Source: Pseudomonadales bacterium (GTDB lineage Bacteria > Pseudomonadota > Gammaproteobacteria > Pseudomonadales > Azotimanducaceae). Taken from it: DNA of 44,951 bases. Each line of letters begins with the position of its first letter. The stretch's first letter is position 1. The DNA is taken from assembly GCA_023300545.1 (NCBI GenBank), contig JALZVT010000057.1, positions 1 through 44,951 on the forward strand, read 5' to 3'. Below, piece after piece: positions 24,964-33,377 of the stretch. The notes below the pieces were generated by a model. That model was not told the DNA's origin, made no database searches, and worked only from the letters and a program-made list of their open reading frames with translations. Made by a program: the position numbers and the translations under genes.

Positions 24964-24969
24964 ATTATA
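24964..24969 (-). promoter_or_regulatory. Candidate -10 box for the first BVMO gene
   Basis: TATAAT reads on the minus strand here, about 95 nt before the monooxygenase start, inside an AT-rich patch of the divergent region shared with the lipoprotein amidohydrolase. No matching -35 is obvious. Confidence 0.35.
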
Positions 24970-24989
24970 TTGAACGAGTTCAGCGACTT

Positions 24990-26927
24990 ATGCCCCTGCC
25001 AATGACCTTTCCGCAAACTGGGCGACTTGGACAATGGCTGATCGGCGTTGCTTTGATTGCCCTTATCACGCTGGTCGGCTGCTCCGAGCCACCAGCCCCC
25101 GACCAGCCCCAGAATGCGCTCACCACACCCCAGGTCACACCACCAACGTCCGACCTCCCCGACCAACGCATAGTTGAAGTCGACTCGACGGCGCCCACGT
25201 CGACGCTGGTTGTGGAACACGCCACCCTTGTGCTCACCGGGGGCAAAATCGCCACGGTTGACCCGGAACTAGGCAACCAGCAGGCCATCGCACTGAAAGG
25301 CCATCGCATTGTCGCGGTGGGCAGCAATGAAGAAATAAGCACCTATATCGGCCCCACCACCCAGGTTATTAATCTGAGCGGTCGAACCGTGATTCCTGGC
25401 TTTATCGAAGGCCACGGGCACTACCTGAGCCTCGGCCGGGCCCGACAAATTCTTGACCTGAGCACGGCAAAAAATTGGGGTGACGTTGTTGGCCAAGTGG
25501 CTGTCGCCGTTGATAAAGCCCAGCCCGGAGAATGGATATTCGGCCGCGGCTGGCATCAAGAAAAGTGGAACTCAGCAGCAGAAGATACCAACAGCGGCAC
25601 CGACGAAATCATCGACGGTGTACCAGCCAATGACTCACTCAATGCGGTGTCGCAAAACAACCCGGTCTATCTGGGCCACGCCAGCGGCCACGCGGCTTAC
25701 GCCAACGACGCAGCCCTCGCCGCGGCCGGCATCAACAAAGACACCCCCAACCCGGCGGGCGGCACCATTGTGCACAAGGCCAACGGCTTGCCCTCTGGCT
25801 TGTTGCGCGAAAATGCCCAAGACGCAGTGGAAAATGCCATTGTCATTTATGACAAGCGCCTGAGCCCCGAAGAAAAGCTTGCGACCCTGCGCGAACAGTC
25901 AGATCTTGCCGCGCGAGAAGCCCTGCGCCACGGTGTCACGTCGTTTCACGACGCGGGCGCGTCGTTTGAAACCATCGATTTCTTCAAATCCCTCGAAGAC
26001 CAAAACGCGCTCCCCATTCGCCTGTATGTCATGGTGCGCGGAGAATCCAATGAGCAAATGGCGAAGTTATTGCCAAAATACCGAATGCTGGCCGGTGACA
26101 ACGACTTCCTCACGGTGCGCTCCATCAAGCGGCAAATCGATGGCGCGCTTGGAGCCCATGGTGCCTGGCTGCTCGAGCCTTATGTCGACATGCCCAGCAC
26201 CCCTGGCCTAGTGCTCGAACCCGTAGAAGACATTGCGCGCACGGCAGAACTCGCACTCGAGCACGGCTATCAGGTCAACACCCATGCCATCGGTACCCGT
26301 GCCAATCGCGAAACCCTCGACCTGTACGAGCGCGTGTGGAACCAGGCCGCCGCTAAAGAGGCAGAACCTGACGCACCCGTTACGACCCAACCAGGCAAAG
26401 ATCTGCGCTGGCGCATAGAACACGCTCAACACATTCACCCAGACGATGTTCCCCGCTTTGGCGCGCTCGGCGTTATTGCCGCTATGCAAGGCGTGCACTG
26501 CACCAGCGATGGCCCCTGGATCGCCTCACGGCTGGGTGAAGAACGCACCAAGGTGACGTCTTACCCTTGGCGAACCCTCATCGAAACCGGCGCGATTATT
26601 GGCAACGGCACCGACGTACCGGTTGAGCCCATCGACGCCATTGCCTCGTTCTACTCCACCGTGACACGAATGACCAATACGGGTGAGGCCTTCTACCCGG
26701 AACACGTCATGACCCGGGACGAGGCGCTGGCTAGCTACACGCTAAACAACGCCTATGCGGCTTTTGAAGAGCAGCACAAGGGCTCGCTCACACCCGGCAA
26801 ACTGGCTGATCTTGTGGTGCTGTCCCAGGACATCCTCACGGTGCCCGACGAACAACTCAAAAATACCATGGTCGACTACACCCTGGTTGGCGGTGAAATC
26901 AAATACGCCCGTAGCGGCGCCAACTAG
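24990..26927 (+). CDS. Lipoprotein amidohydrolase (YtcJ-like)
   Basis: A 645-residue metal-dependent amidohydrolase anchored as a lipoprotein: a basic start, hydrophobic segment and lipobox L28-V-G-C31, followed by a Pro/Thr-rich linker to about residue 70. The catalytic domain opens with the beta-sandwich VVEHATLVLTGGKIATVD, then VIPGFIEGHGHYLSLG with metal ligands H142 and H144. NTHAIGTRANRE and RIEHAQHIHPDDVPRF supply further His, and VEPIDAIASFYSTVTR is typical of the YtcJ/AHS2-type family. Substrate unknown (amide, carbamate or cyclic amide). It lies between two Baeyer-Villiger monooxygenase genes that both read the other way. Confidence 0.88.
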   Translation: MPLPMTFPQTGRLGQWLIGVALIALITLVGCSEPPAPDQPQNALTTPQVTPPTSDLPDQRIVEVDSTAPTSTLVVEHATLVLTGGKIATVDPELGNQQAIALKGHRIVAVGSNEEISTYIGPTTQVINLSGRTVIPGFIEGHGHYLSLGRARQILDLSTAKNWGDVVGQVAVAVDKAQPGEWIFGRGWHQEKWNSAAEDTNSGTDEIIDGVPANDSLNAVSQNNPVYLGHASGHAAYANDAALAAAGINKDTPNPAGGTIVHKANGLPSGLLRENAQDAVENAIVIYDKRLSPEEKLATLREQSDLAAREALRHGVTSFHDAGASFETIDFFKSLEDQNALPIRLYVMVRGESNEQMAKLLPKYRMLAGDNDFLTVRSIKRQIDGALGAHGAWLLEPYVDMPSTPGLVLEPVEDIARTAELALEHGYQVNTHAIGTRANRETLDLYERVWNQAAAKEAEPDAPVTTQPGKDLRWRIEHAQHIHPDDVPRFGALGVIAAMQGVHCTSDGPWIASRLGEERTKVTSYPWRTLIETGAIIGNGTDVPVEPIDAIASFYSTVTRMTNTGEAFYPEHVMTRDEALASYTLNNAYAAFEEQHKGSLTPGKLADLVVLSQDILTVPDEQLKNTMVDYTLVGGEIKYARSGAN

Positions 26928-26929
26928 CT

Positions 26930-28567
26930 CTAGCTAAACGCAAAGCCTCGATACCCCGCGCTAACGATTTCTTCGCAGCGCTCAACGTAAGCGGGAAAGC
27001 CCAGGTGCGGCATAAATACTCTGGGCTTGCCGGGCACATTTGCCCCCAAATACCAGGAGTTACAGGTTGGATATAGCGTGTGTGACGCCAGCGTGTTCAC
27101 ATACTCAACCCACTGATCTTCCGCATCTGCCTCGGCCTCAATTAGCGTTTTGTCGTCAGCCTGCATTTGTTTGAGTGCGGCACAAATCCAGTTCACATGC
27201 TGCTGAGTCGCAACCACCATATTTGCCAATACCGATGGTGACCCCGGCCCGGTGATGGTGAACAGATTTGGAAAGCCGTGCATGTTCAACCCCAGATAGG
27301 TTCGCGGCCCTGCGTGCCACTTGTCCTGCAAACGCTCTCCGTCTCGGCCCCGAATATCCATTCGCAGCAGCGACCCGGTCATTGCATCAAAACCCGTCGC
27401 AAATATTAGATCGTCAAAAACGTATTCGACATCGTTAGTCACTAGACCGTTGGGGGTTACCCGCTCGATCGGCTTGTTTTTTACACTGACTAGATGCACG
27501 TCATCGCGGTTGTAGGTGTCGTAGTAGTTGGTGTCAAAACACAGTCGTTTGCAGCCAATGATCTGATCCGGACACAGCAATTCGGCGGTCGCCTTGTCAC
27601 TGACAATGCCGCGAATTTTATTGCGAACAAATTCGGCCGCTAACGCGTTGGCATCTTCATTAAGCAAAAAGTCGTTGAAGCCCGCCATAAAGCCAAACCC
27701 ACCCAGCTCCCAACGCGCCTCCAGATCTTTTTGTACTGCTTTGGGGGACGCCGCAAGGGCCGAGCCGCCACCGCGCTTAAAGCGCGCGCCAAAGGCGGCG
27801 GGTTGTTTTTTGTTATCTGCTCGCAACTGCGCGTAGTTGGCTTTTGTTTCGGCTATTTCGCTGGCACTCAACGCTTCGTTACGGGCAGGAATGGAGTACG
27901 TTGCCGTACGCTGAAACACCGTCAGTGATTTGGCCTGTTCCGCCACCAGCGGAATGGACTGAATGGCAGAGGAACCCGTACCAATAATACCGACCCGGCG
28001 ATTGCTGAAGTCGACCCCTTCTTGGGGCCAGCGTCCGGTGTGGTAGAAGTTGCCGGCGAAGTCATCAAGCCCCGGAATAGACGGCATGTTCGTCGACGAC
28101 AGGCAGCCGGTGGCCATAATGCAAAACCGGGCATTGAGTTTATTGCCTGCTGATGTGGTGACTTGCCAACGGTTGCTACGCTCGTTGAAATGCGCGCTCT
28201 CAACTCGCGTGCTAAAACGAATGTGCGGCCGCAAATCAAAGCGATCGGCTACGTGGTTGGCGTAGCTCAGAATCTCGGCTTGACTCGCGAAGCGTTCGGT
28301 CCAGTTCCACTCTTGCTGCAGGGCCTCTGAAAACTCGTAAGAATACTCCATGCTTTCGACATCGCACCGTGCACCGGGGTAACGATTCCAAAACCAGGTG
28401 CCACCAACGCCGTCGCCCTCTTCACAGGCAACCACGTTCAGCCCCATCTCTCGCAACCGGTAGACCATATACATCCCAGCAAAGCCGGCACCGACAACCA
28501 CCGCATCAAACACTGCCCCCTTTGAGTTGTTGGCGGTGCTGGTCTTAGTATTTTTCTCTGAAGCCAC
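26930..28567 (-). CDS. Type I Baeyer-Villiger monooxygenase (FAD, NADPH), copy 2
   Basis: A 545-residue class B flavin monooxygenase, paralogous to the one at 23262-24872. FAD motif GAGFAG (27-32), BVMO fingerprint F170, G172, H176, W180-P181, and GTGSS (196-200) for NADPH are all present. The N-terminal about 18 residues (MASEKNTKTSTANNSKGAVF) are a polar tail. The start is GTG with AAGGAG nine to ten nt upstream. The stop lies only two bases past the convergent amidohydrolase stop. The two BVMOs probably differ in substrate preference, for example acting on different steps or ring positions. Confidence 0.92.
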   Translation of the reverse strand: MASEKNTKTSTANNSKGAVFDAVVVGAGFAGMYMVYRLREMGLNVVACEEGDGVGGTWFWNRYPGARCDVESMEYSYEFSEALQQEWNWTERFASQAEILSYANHVADRFDLRPHIRFSTRVESAHFNERSNRWQVTTSAGNKLNARFCIMATGCLSSTNMPSIPGLDDFAGNFYHTGRWPQEGVDFSNRRVGIIGTGSSAIQSIPLVAEQAKSLTVFQRTATYSIPARNEALSASEIAETKANYAQLRADNKKQPAAFGARFKRGGGSALAASPKAVQKDLEARWELGGFGFMAGFNDFLLNEDANALAAEFVRNKIRGIVSDKATAELLCPDQIIGCKRLCFDTNYYDTYNRDDVHLVSVKNKPIERVTPNGLVTNDVEYVFDDLIFATGFDAMTGSLLRMDIRGRDGERLQDKWHAGPRTYLGLNMHGFPNLFTITGPGSPSVLANMVVATQQHVNWICAALKQMQADDKTLIEAEADAEDQWVEYVNTLASHTLYPTCNSWYLGANVPGKPRVFMPHLGFPAYVERCEEIVSAGYRGFAFS

Positions 28568-28594
28568 TTACTGGCGCTCCTTTGTTACAACTGG

Positions 28595-28608
28595 ATAGTC
28601 AATACTAT
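28595..28608. promoter_or_regulatory. Short inverted repeat in the divergent BVMO/MaoC region
   Basis: ATAGT (28595-28599) and ACTAT (28604-28608) flank CAAT. It lies in the 97-nt divergent region between the second monooxygenase and the MaoC gene and might be an operator. Support is only the symmetry. Confidence 0.25.
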
Positions 28609-28664
28609 GGAAGTAAGCCCGCAAGCCGGCAAGGTTTAATACACCACAACCAAAGAGGCCACAC

Positions 28665-29144
28665 ATGAGTGATTCAGAAACAAATATGCACAACGCACTC
28701 GCTGCCCTGCAAGAACGCATTGGCGAGTCGAGCCCACCTAGTGACTGGATGGAAATGACCCAGGAACGGATCAACGACTACGCTTTAGTCAGCATGGACG
28801 ACCAATGGATTCACATTGATGTTGAACGGGCCACAGCGGGTCCGTTTGGCGCGCCCATCGCCCACGGCAATCTGACGCTGGCCGTTATGAACCACCTCCC
28901 ACGAACCGAGCCGGTACCTGGCCCCAAACTCGAGGGCCAGAAGCTCGGCATCAACTACGGCTTTGACAAGGTGCGTTTTCCGTCCCCAGTGCCCGCTGGC
29001 GCCATGATCCGTTCAACGGCTACGTTGAAGCGTGCTGAACTGAAAGGCGGGATGATCGAGACCATGAACGAGATCAAGATCGAGGTGCAGGGCTCCCAGA
29101 AGCCGGCCCTGGTTGCAGAGAGCGTGGGACGGCTAGTGTTTTAG
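28665..29144 (+). CDS. MaoC-like (R)-specific hydratase, hotdog fold
   Basis: A 159-residue hotdog-fold hydratase of the MaoC/hydratase-2 type. The active-site motif is read as MDDQWIHIDVERATAGPFGAPIAHGNL (two parts), with Asp45 and His50 in the positions of the catalytic Asp and His; the usual NP pair is QW. These enzymes add water to trans-2-enoyl-CoA to give (R)-3-hydroxyacyl-CoA, or act on related thioesters. A GAGG sequence lies before the ATG. Its 3' end is overlapped by 71 nt of the antisense ThuA-like remnant. It is near CoA-transferase and thiolase genes, which fits acyl-CoA catabolism. Confidence 0.87.
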   Translation: MSDSETNMHNALAALQERIGESSPPSDWMEMTQERINDYALVSMDDQWIHIDVERATAGPFGAPIAHGNLTLAVMNHLPRTEPVPGPKLEGQKLGINYGFDKVRFPSPVPAGAMIRSTATLKRAELKGGMIETMNEIKIEVQGSQKPALVAESVGRLVF

Positions 29145-29652
29145 CAGGACTTGAGCCCAATTGATCGAGTGGCGAGGCGTGCCGAATTTTCTCGGCAAGC
29201 TGTTTGCGAAATTGACTATCAATGGATGGTTTGTGCACCTTAAGCACACCGCCCCCCGCCTCCTCAAAGGCCGTTAGCGCGGCCTGTTGATCCTGCGTGA
29301 ATCGCAAACCTGACAGGTTATTGAACACCACCGAATCAAATTCACGCAAAGTCTCCGTGCTGAATATCGCAGCATTTTCGGTGGCGTAGACAAACCAACT
29401 GTTGTCCGCCGCTATCTGCTCAAACAGCTGCTGGGTAGCCGCAATCACGGCGTCCTTGCGGTAGCCCTCGGTTTGCGAGAACAACAGCACGTGCCGCTGC
29501 TCGCCAATACGGGAAAACTCAGGGCGGCTGGTATCAAAGCCTGGCAGAAGTCGCATAGGTGATGGCCAAAGAGCGCCACAAACAGCAAAACACTCGACAG
29601 CGATAGCCGCGCTTACAACCAGACAAAGCACTATTGCCCACGCTTTGCGCAT
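29074..29652 (-). pseudogene. Truncated ThuA-like (trehalose utilisation domain) protein
   Basis: A 192-residue frame with a membrane or signal segment (about 1-28), then the first half of a ThuA domain: HVLLFSQTEGYRKDAVIAA, FDSVVFNNLSGLRFTQDQQA, and FEEAGGGVLKVHKP, matching the family pattern vL.fskT.GFRh.si, fD.vvf.n..g..lt..qq and GGG..giH. After this motif the rest of the fold (about half of a usual 240-280-residue protein) is missing; the frame runs on into sequence antisense to the MaoC gene. This looks like a deletion remnant, although a short stable product is possible. Confidence 0.55.
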
Positions 29653-29801
29653 ACCTCCACTGCCCCCACAACATTACTGATTTATCCGCCAGGCAGCCTC
29701 CCACGTCATACCACAGTCTGCCGGGTGACTTTCGAGGGTTGGATTGTAGGTGTTCGCCCTGCTTTTCCAGCAGGCACTTATCTAAACTATTTTTATATTT
29801 A
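29653..29801. promoter_or_regulatory. AT-rich spacer with leftward promoter candidate
   Basis: On the minus strand TTGATA (29805-29800), a 17-nt spacer and GATAAG (29782-29777) give a moderate sigma70-like pair that could drive the ThuA remnant. A small stem CCTGCT (29758-29763) / AGCAGG (29769-29774) follows the CoA-transferase stop. The -35 overlaps the end of that gene. Confidence 0.35.
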
Positions 29802-30965
29802 TCAATCAGATGAGGCGTATACCTCAGACATTACTTCACTCGTATGTTCTCCCAGTCGAGGCGCCGCACGGTCCGTCTGCAACGTCCGCCCCGCAAAGGT
29901 CATTGGCGATCGAACACCGGGCAATCCCTCCGGCTCAATACGCATGCCCCGGTGCTGCACCTGCGCATCTGCAAACGCATCCGCAACTGTATTGATCGGC
30001 CCAGCGGGCACTCCGGCAATGCCCAGCCGCTCGATCAGATCGTCACGCATAAAGGTACTGGTCGATGTCCCCAGTAAGCCAGTCAACGCCTCGCGATGAG
30101 CGACCCGGGCCTCGTTGCTGCTAAACCGCGAATCTTCGATTAGCTCAGGACACGACAGCACCCTGCACAGCGACGCAAACTGCCGATCATTGCCACAGGC
30201 AATAATGAAATGCCCATCTTGAACCGGCAGTGTTTGGTAGGGCGCGATGTTAGGATGTGCATTGCCTAGCCGCGTAGGCGCCTTACCCGTCATCAAATAG
30301 TTTTGGGACTGGTTTGCCAGCACGCCGGTCATGCAATCCAGCAAGGCCATATCAATATAGTCACCCTGCCCTGTGTGCTGCCTTCGCTGCAGTGCGTCTT
30401 GAATGGCAACGACACCATAGAGCGCCGTAAACAGATCAGCAAAGGCAACGCCTGCCTTTTGCGGTTCGCCGTCTGGCTCGCCGGTCAAATCCATAATTCC
30501 GGATAAGCCTTGAATCATAAAATCGTAACCCGCAAGGCTTGCCCTCGGTCCCGTTTGACCAAAGCCTGTCACCGAGCAGTAGACCAACGACGGGTTAAGC
30601 GCCCGGAGACTCCTGTGATCGAGACCGTACTTCTCGAGCCCCCCAACCTTAAAGTTCTCAACAAACACATCCGCCGACGCCGCTAGACACCTCACAAAAT
30701 CAATGCCTTCAGATGTTGTAAGGTCGGCAACGACCGAGCGTTTGCCCCGATTGCAAGCGTGAAAATAAGCAGCACTGCGATCTGCGGGCCGACCATCCGC
30801 TGCAGGGCGCTCAACAAAGGGTGGCCCCCAACTGCGAGTATCGTCACCACTTGGGCTTTCGACCTTAATCACATCCGCGCCAAGGTCAGCAAAGGTCTGG
30901 CCAATCCATGGGCCTGCGAGAATACGTGCGAGCTCAACAACCCGCAGCGGTCTAGCTTCGTTCAT
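29802..30965 (-). CDS. CaiB/BaiF family III CoA-transferase
   Basis: A 387-residue class III CoA-transferase. RVVELARILAGPWIGQTFADLGADVIKVE, in two parts, is the canonical start; NRGKRSVVADL and SVTGFGQTGP follow, and the catalytic Asp is D177 in GVAFADLFTALYG, exactly 22 residues before TGQG. It is a complete, standard-length copy. Predicted to transfer CoA between a free acid and a CoA thioester (for example succinyl-CoA), opening a carboxylic acid to beta-oxidation. It is one of three CoA-transferase genes in the window. It lies 36 nt after the serine hydrolase gene in the same direction. Confidence 0.9.
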   Translation of the reverse strand: MNEARPLRVVELARILAGPWIGQTFADLGADVIKVESPSGDDTRSWGPPFVERPAADGRPADRSAAYFHACNRGKRSVVADLTTSEGIDFVRCLAASADVFVENFKVGGLEKYGLDHRSLRALNPSLVYCSVTGFGQTGPRASLAGYDFMIQGLSGIMDLTGEPDGEPQKAGVAFADLFTALYGVVAIQDALQRRQHTGQGDYIDMALLDCMTGVLANQSQNYLMTGKAPTRLGNAHPNIAPYQTLPVQDGHFIIACGNDRQFASLCRVLSCPELIEDSRFSSNEARVAHREALTGLLGTSTSTFMRDDLIERLGIAGVPAGPINTVADAFADAQVQHRGMRIEPEGLPGVRSPMTFAGRTLQTDRAAPRLGEHTSEVMSEVYASSD

Positions 30966-31001
30966 GAAATTAAGCCCTCGAATACCACCGTCAGACCCCG
31001 C

Positions 31002-32165
31002 TTAAGAAGCGAGCGCGCAGACCGCCGCTTTGTTCGAGATACTGATACCGCGACGTGCCTGCCGGACCGCATGCGCATCATGCCCGTTGGTGACGTAACC
31101 CAACGAAATACCCGTCGTTGGATCGCCCCACGCCAATTGACCCCCTGCTCCGCTGTGGCCGATGGCTGTCTCAGAGTTGGTGTGGCCAAAACCACGGCCG
31201 TTACGCGTCTTGTCGCCAGAAACAACAACGCCTAGTGCACGATTGGCAGAAACACCCAACATATCGGGGAAGGTATTGCGCACGGTAAACGCGTAATCAA
31301 GGGTCTTTTGGGTCCAGATTTGCTCACCCGATAACGCAGCGCCACCGTTGATCAACGCCTGATAAAACAGCGCAATGTCAGCGGCACTCATGTGCCCCCC
31401 ACCGCCGGGTACCGGCACCTGCCGCACCTCAGAGGTATTGAAGGCAAGCAATGCCTCGGGTGTGACCTCAGTGGCCGGCGGCATCGGCATGCCAAGCGCT
31501 GTGTAGTCGGCCTCAACCATCGGCTCACCGGTGTGCATCACATCTTTGATGCGGTGGTGCACAGACTCAGGGGCACCCACATACAGGGTTTCAAGCCCAA
31601 GCGGCTTGGCAATGCGATTGCGTACAAACTGCGCAAAGTCGACATTGCTTCTGCGCTCAATGATTTCGGCGATCACCCACATTGTTGACGTTGGGTGATA
31701 CTCAAAGCGCGTGCCGGGTTCCCAGTTGAGTGTCCAGTTACCGAAGCGTTCCAAACGTCGAGCTTTGTCGTTCCAGTCAGTGGGGCGAAACGGTGCATAA
31801 GGGAAACCCGCCGTGTGGGTAAACAACATTTCAACGCTGATGTTCTCTTTACCGTTTGTCGCAAACTCGGGAATAATGTCTTTCACCAGTTCGTCGATAG
31901 CCAGCTTGTCTTCCTGAATGAGCAACCAGCCTGCCGCGGAGGTCATGGCCTTGGTTGCAGAAAACACGCTGTACAGACTGTTGTTGTCTGCGTCACCAAA
32001 CGTCGCCATGGCCGCCACCTTGCCGTGCCGGGCAATCGCAACCTGACACGACGGCAATAACCCCTCGTCAACTTCTTGCGCAACGCGTTTCAGCAACTGC
32101 GCAAGCTTGCCTGGATCAATACCGACGTCCTGCGGATTGGCCGCCAAAAAATGTGCATCTGTCAT
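31002..32165 (-). CDS. Beta-lactamase-family serine hydrolase, cytoplasmic
   Basis: A 387-residue class C beta-lactamase/esterase-like enzyme without a signal peptide. The SxxK is S69-A-T-K72 (VFSATKAM), the Tyr is Y156 in FEYHPTS, and HSGAGGQLAWGDPTTG is the third active-site block. The protein resembles the EstB/family VIII esterase group more than resistance enzymes. The ATG has GAGG six nt upstream, immediately followed by a hexanucleotide repeat in the leader. Together with other hydrolases here it may cleave ester products of the monooxygenases. Confidence 0.88.
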   Translation of the reverse strand: MTDAHFLAANPQDVGIDPGKLAQLLKRVAQEVDEGLLPSCQVAIARHGKVAAMATFGDADNNSLYSVFSATKAMTSAAGWLLIQEDKLAIDELVKDIIPEFATNGKENISVEMLFTHTAGFPYAPFRPTDWNDKARRLERFGNWTLNWEPGTRFEYHPTSTMWVIAEIIERRSNVDFAQFVRNRIAKPLGLETLYVGAPESVHHRIKDVMHTGEPMVEADYTALGMPMPPATEVTPEALLAFNTSEVRQVPVPGGGGHMSAADIALFYQALINGGAALSGEQIWTQKTLDYAFTVRNTFPDMLGVSANRALGVVVSGDKTRNGRGFGHTNSETAIGHSGAGGQLAWGDPTTGISLGYVTNGHDAHAVRQARRGISISNKAAVCALAS

Positions 32166-32172
32166 TGTTAAC

Positions 32173-32199
32173 CTCTATCTCTATCTCTATCTCTATCTC
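32173..32199. repeat. Hexanucleotide tandem repeat (CTCTAT)4 in a gene leader
   Basis: Four perfect CTCTAT units (32173-32196) and a partial fifth run up to a CGATATCG palindrome (32199-32206). Read on the minus strand the repeat is ATAGAG, directly adjoining the GAGG ribosome binding site of the serine hydrolase gene. Confidence 0.9.
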
Positions 32200-32331
32200 G
32201 ATATCGAATGCTATGACGCTCGGTCGCATTACATCTAAGTATATAGCCAGCCTGAGCTTACGCGGTTGCTTCTGCTTCCGGTACTATCGAGCCTGCCCTT
32301 GCTCACACCAGATACCTAAAGAGAACGCTTG

Positions 32332-33375
32332 ATGACTGCAGTGCTTCGCCTCAAACCGTTAACCCAAACCCTAGTGCTCACGTTTACCGCGCTACTGAGT
32401 TGCACGGTTGTTGCTGACAGTGTGACTTGCTCCGATCCGCAACACAGCTCCCAGCGACTAACCGGCGTGGCCCACACCGTCACCGTAGACGGCCACCCGT
32501 TTGCTCTGTGGTCCAAGACGCCCGCGGCCCCCAAAGCCGCTGTACTGCTCGTGCACGGCCGAACCTGGAGCGGCCGACCTGACTTTGATTTGAACGCAGG
32601 CTGCGAAGAGCTGTCCCTGATGAATGGTCTGGTTGACGCGGGTTACGCCGCCTTTGCGCTCGACATGCGCGGCTATGGCAACACCCCCAGAGACGCCACC
32701 GGCTGGCTCACGCCCAACCGCGCGGCAGCCGACCTGGCCGGCGTTTTGAAATGGCTAAACACCCAGGCCATTGGCCACGGCAACAAGAACAACCAAAACG
32801 GCAAAGCGCATCTGTTTGGCTGGTCTTATGGTTCCACAATGGCCCAGCTCATGGTGCAACAACACCCTGAACTCGCAGCGACATTGACGCTATTTGGTTA
32901 TCCGGTACGCAAAGGCTACAGCACCACCCCTGCAGACTTTCCCGATGACGCACCCGCGCGCCAGAACACACGAGCAAACGCGATTTCAGATTTCATCACG
33001 CCCAACTCCATTAGCCCTGCCGCCATAGATGCATTTGCCGTCGCCGCACTCACTGCCGATCCATTCCGCGTTGACTGGCGCGAGCTTGAACAGTGGGCCG
33101 CGCTCGATGCGCGCAAAGTCCGCGTGCCAACCCTGCTGCTGCGTGGCGAGTTTGATCCGCTGGCAAAGAAAAGAGTGCATCGAAAACTGTTCCGCCGCTT
33201 GAATACACCGGCAAAGCGTTACGTTGTTATCAAGGGGGGTGATCACGCCGCCTTTATGGAGGCGCCAAGAAGCCGCTTTATCAGTGAATTCAGCCAATTT
33301 CTCGATGAGCAAACACCAAACCAGAGCACAAACCACAACACAAATCGCGACTCAGCGAAAACCAACAGGAATTAA
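32332..33375 (+). CDS. Exported alpha/beta hydrolase (S33/dienelactone hydrolase-like)
   Basis: A 347-residue hydrolase with an N-terminal signal segment (LTQTLVLTFTALLSCTVVA), so likely periplasmic or lipoprotein-like (the Cys lies inside a VLTFTALLSC context). VLLVHGRTWSGRPDFDLN is the oxyanion region, LDMRGYGNTPRD the loop after strand 5, GWSYGSTMA the nucleophile elbow, LLRGEFDPLA the Asp and GGDHAAFME the His. A polar Asn/Thr tail ends the protein. TTG three nt earlier is open too; ATG 32332 is preferred. The gene ends two nt before the GST gene, indicating an operon. Confidence 0.85.
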   Translation: MTAVLRLKPLTQTLVLTFTALLSCTVVADSVTCSDPQHSSQRLTGVAHTVTVDGHPFALWSKTPAAPKAAVLLVHGRTWSGRPDFDLNAGCEELSLMNGLVDAGYAAFALDMRGYGNTPRDATGWLTPNRAAADLAGVLKWLNTQAIGHGNKNNQNGKAHLFGWSYGSTMAQLMVQQHPELAATLTLFGYPVRKGYSTTPADFPDDAPARQNTRANAISDFITPNSISPAAIDAFAVAALTADPFRVDWRELEQWAALDARKVRVPTLLLRGEFDPLAKKRVHRKLFRRLNTPAKRYVVIKGGDHAAFMEAPRSRFISEFSQFLDEQTPNQSTNHNTNRDSAKTNRN

Positions 33376-33377
33376 TC

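Noticed and set aside
32173..32199. CRISPR array
   Set aside because: The repeat unit is six bases without spacers, so it is a simple sequence repeat.
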